The position numbers and the translations under genes are program-made. The notes below the pieces were generated by a model. The model was not told where the DNA came from. It ran no database searches and saw only the letters and a program-made list of their open reading frames with translations. A stretch of DNA of 64,000 nt. Origin: CAIWHR01 sp963726765. GTDB taxonomy: Bacteria > Pseudomonadota > Gammaproteobacteria > Burkholderiales > Casimicrobiaceae. The stretch's first letter is position 1. Each line of letters starts with the position of its first letter. The stretch spans positions 62,001-126,000 of the forward strand of contig CAVSDH010000006.1 in the NCBI GenBank assembly GCA_963726765.1, in the 5' to 3' direction. Below are positions 63,873 through 64,000 of this stretch, in pieces.

Positions 63873-64000
63873 CAAGCGAGGCCGGGCAGCAATGGCACGA
63901 ATCTTACCGCATCGTACGTCTGCTCACGGAGGCCGCCGGGCGCTGCTTCGATCACCGTGAGGAGCTGCACGCGATCGCCCTGCTCGCCAGGCTGCGCGAG
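63872..64000 (-). CDS. pcm: Protein-L-isoaspartate O-methyltransferase, C-terminal end only
   Basis: The frame runs in from the right edge and ends with RFVPLLPGLA before TGA at 63872-63874. That ending is typical of Pcm, which repairs isoaspartyl residues, and pcm is the usual gene upstream of nlpD-rpoS. Only about 42 residues are visible. Confidence 0.8.
   Translation of the reverse strand, partial: LAQPGEQGDRVQLLTVIEAAPGGLREQTYDAVRFVPLLPGLA

Overview
The window is GC-rich bacterial chromosome that reads as a betaproteobacterium, probably in or near Burkholderiales. The pointers are the gene order pcm-nlpD-rpoS, the order alaC-hom-thrC, a Bug/TctC-type solute receptor, very long antisense open frames in every gene (normal at this GC), and frequent GTG and TTG starts. 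No plasmid or phage replication genes are visible.

Layout. 0-8 kb: a leftward sugar-type ABC importer operon (periplasmic receptor, an unusual fused double-ATPase/permease, a second permease, an SMP-30 lactonase) diverges from a rightward aroE (frameshifted) and a LigI-like amidohydrolase. 8-20.6 kb: a catabolic and uptake cluster with a leftward TctC receptor and GlcG/HbpS protein, a rightward SDR, aryl-acid AMP ligase and two amidohydrolases, a convergent TetR regulator, and a rightward D-2-hydroxyacid dehydrogenase, M24-like protein and DctPQM TRAP transporter. The same 10-bp palindrome lies at the same distance from a TTGACA box ahead of both rightward operons, so the TetR protein probably controls both. 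20.6-21.5 kb: a complete IS5-family insertion sequence with CTAG target duplication. 21.6-30.1 kb: an arylsulfatase, an XRE/DUF2975 regulatory trio with a strong inverted repeat, a DUF3313 protein, a truncated DUF1214 tail, then an AT-richer block of secreted proteins and lipoproteins, and small unrecognised frames beside the 3' end of an initiator tRNA gene.

30-46.6 kb: a nitrate/sulfonate-type ABC importer, a membrane C13-peptidase-like gene (frameshifted), thrC (frameshifted)-hom-alaC for threonine and alanine synthesis, a Mth938-like protein, MaoC dehydratase, STAS-like protein and methyltransferase, a 120-bp structured tandem repeat, a proline-rich TonB-like protein (frameshifted), a HETGGH protein, an ABC-2 exporter and a Tat-exported Rieske protein (frameshifted). 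46.8-55.5 kb: signalling genes (GAF histidine kinase with response regulator, a 1,500-residue five-PAS hybrid kinase, an HD-GYP response regulator). 55.8-64 kb: a GNAT/histone-deacetylase-like pair, the MoxR-DUF58-transglutaminase operon, and rpoS-nlpD-pcm.

Five conserved genes carry single-base frame breaks in 64 kb, including thrC and aroE. This is more easily explained by indel errors in the assembly than by real gene decay. No CRISPR array or recognisable complete defence system was found.
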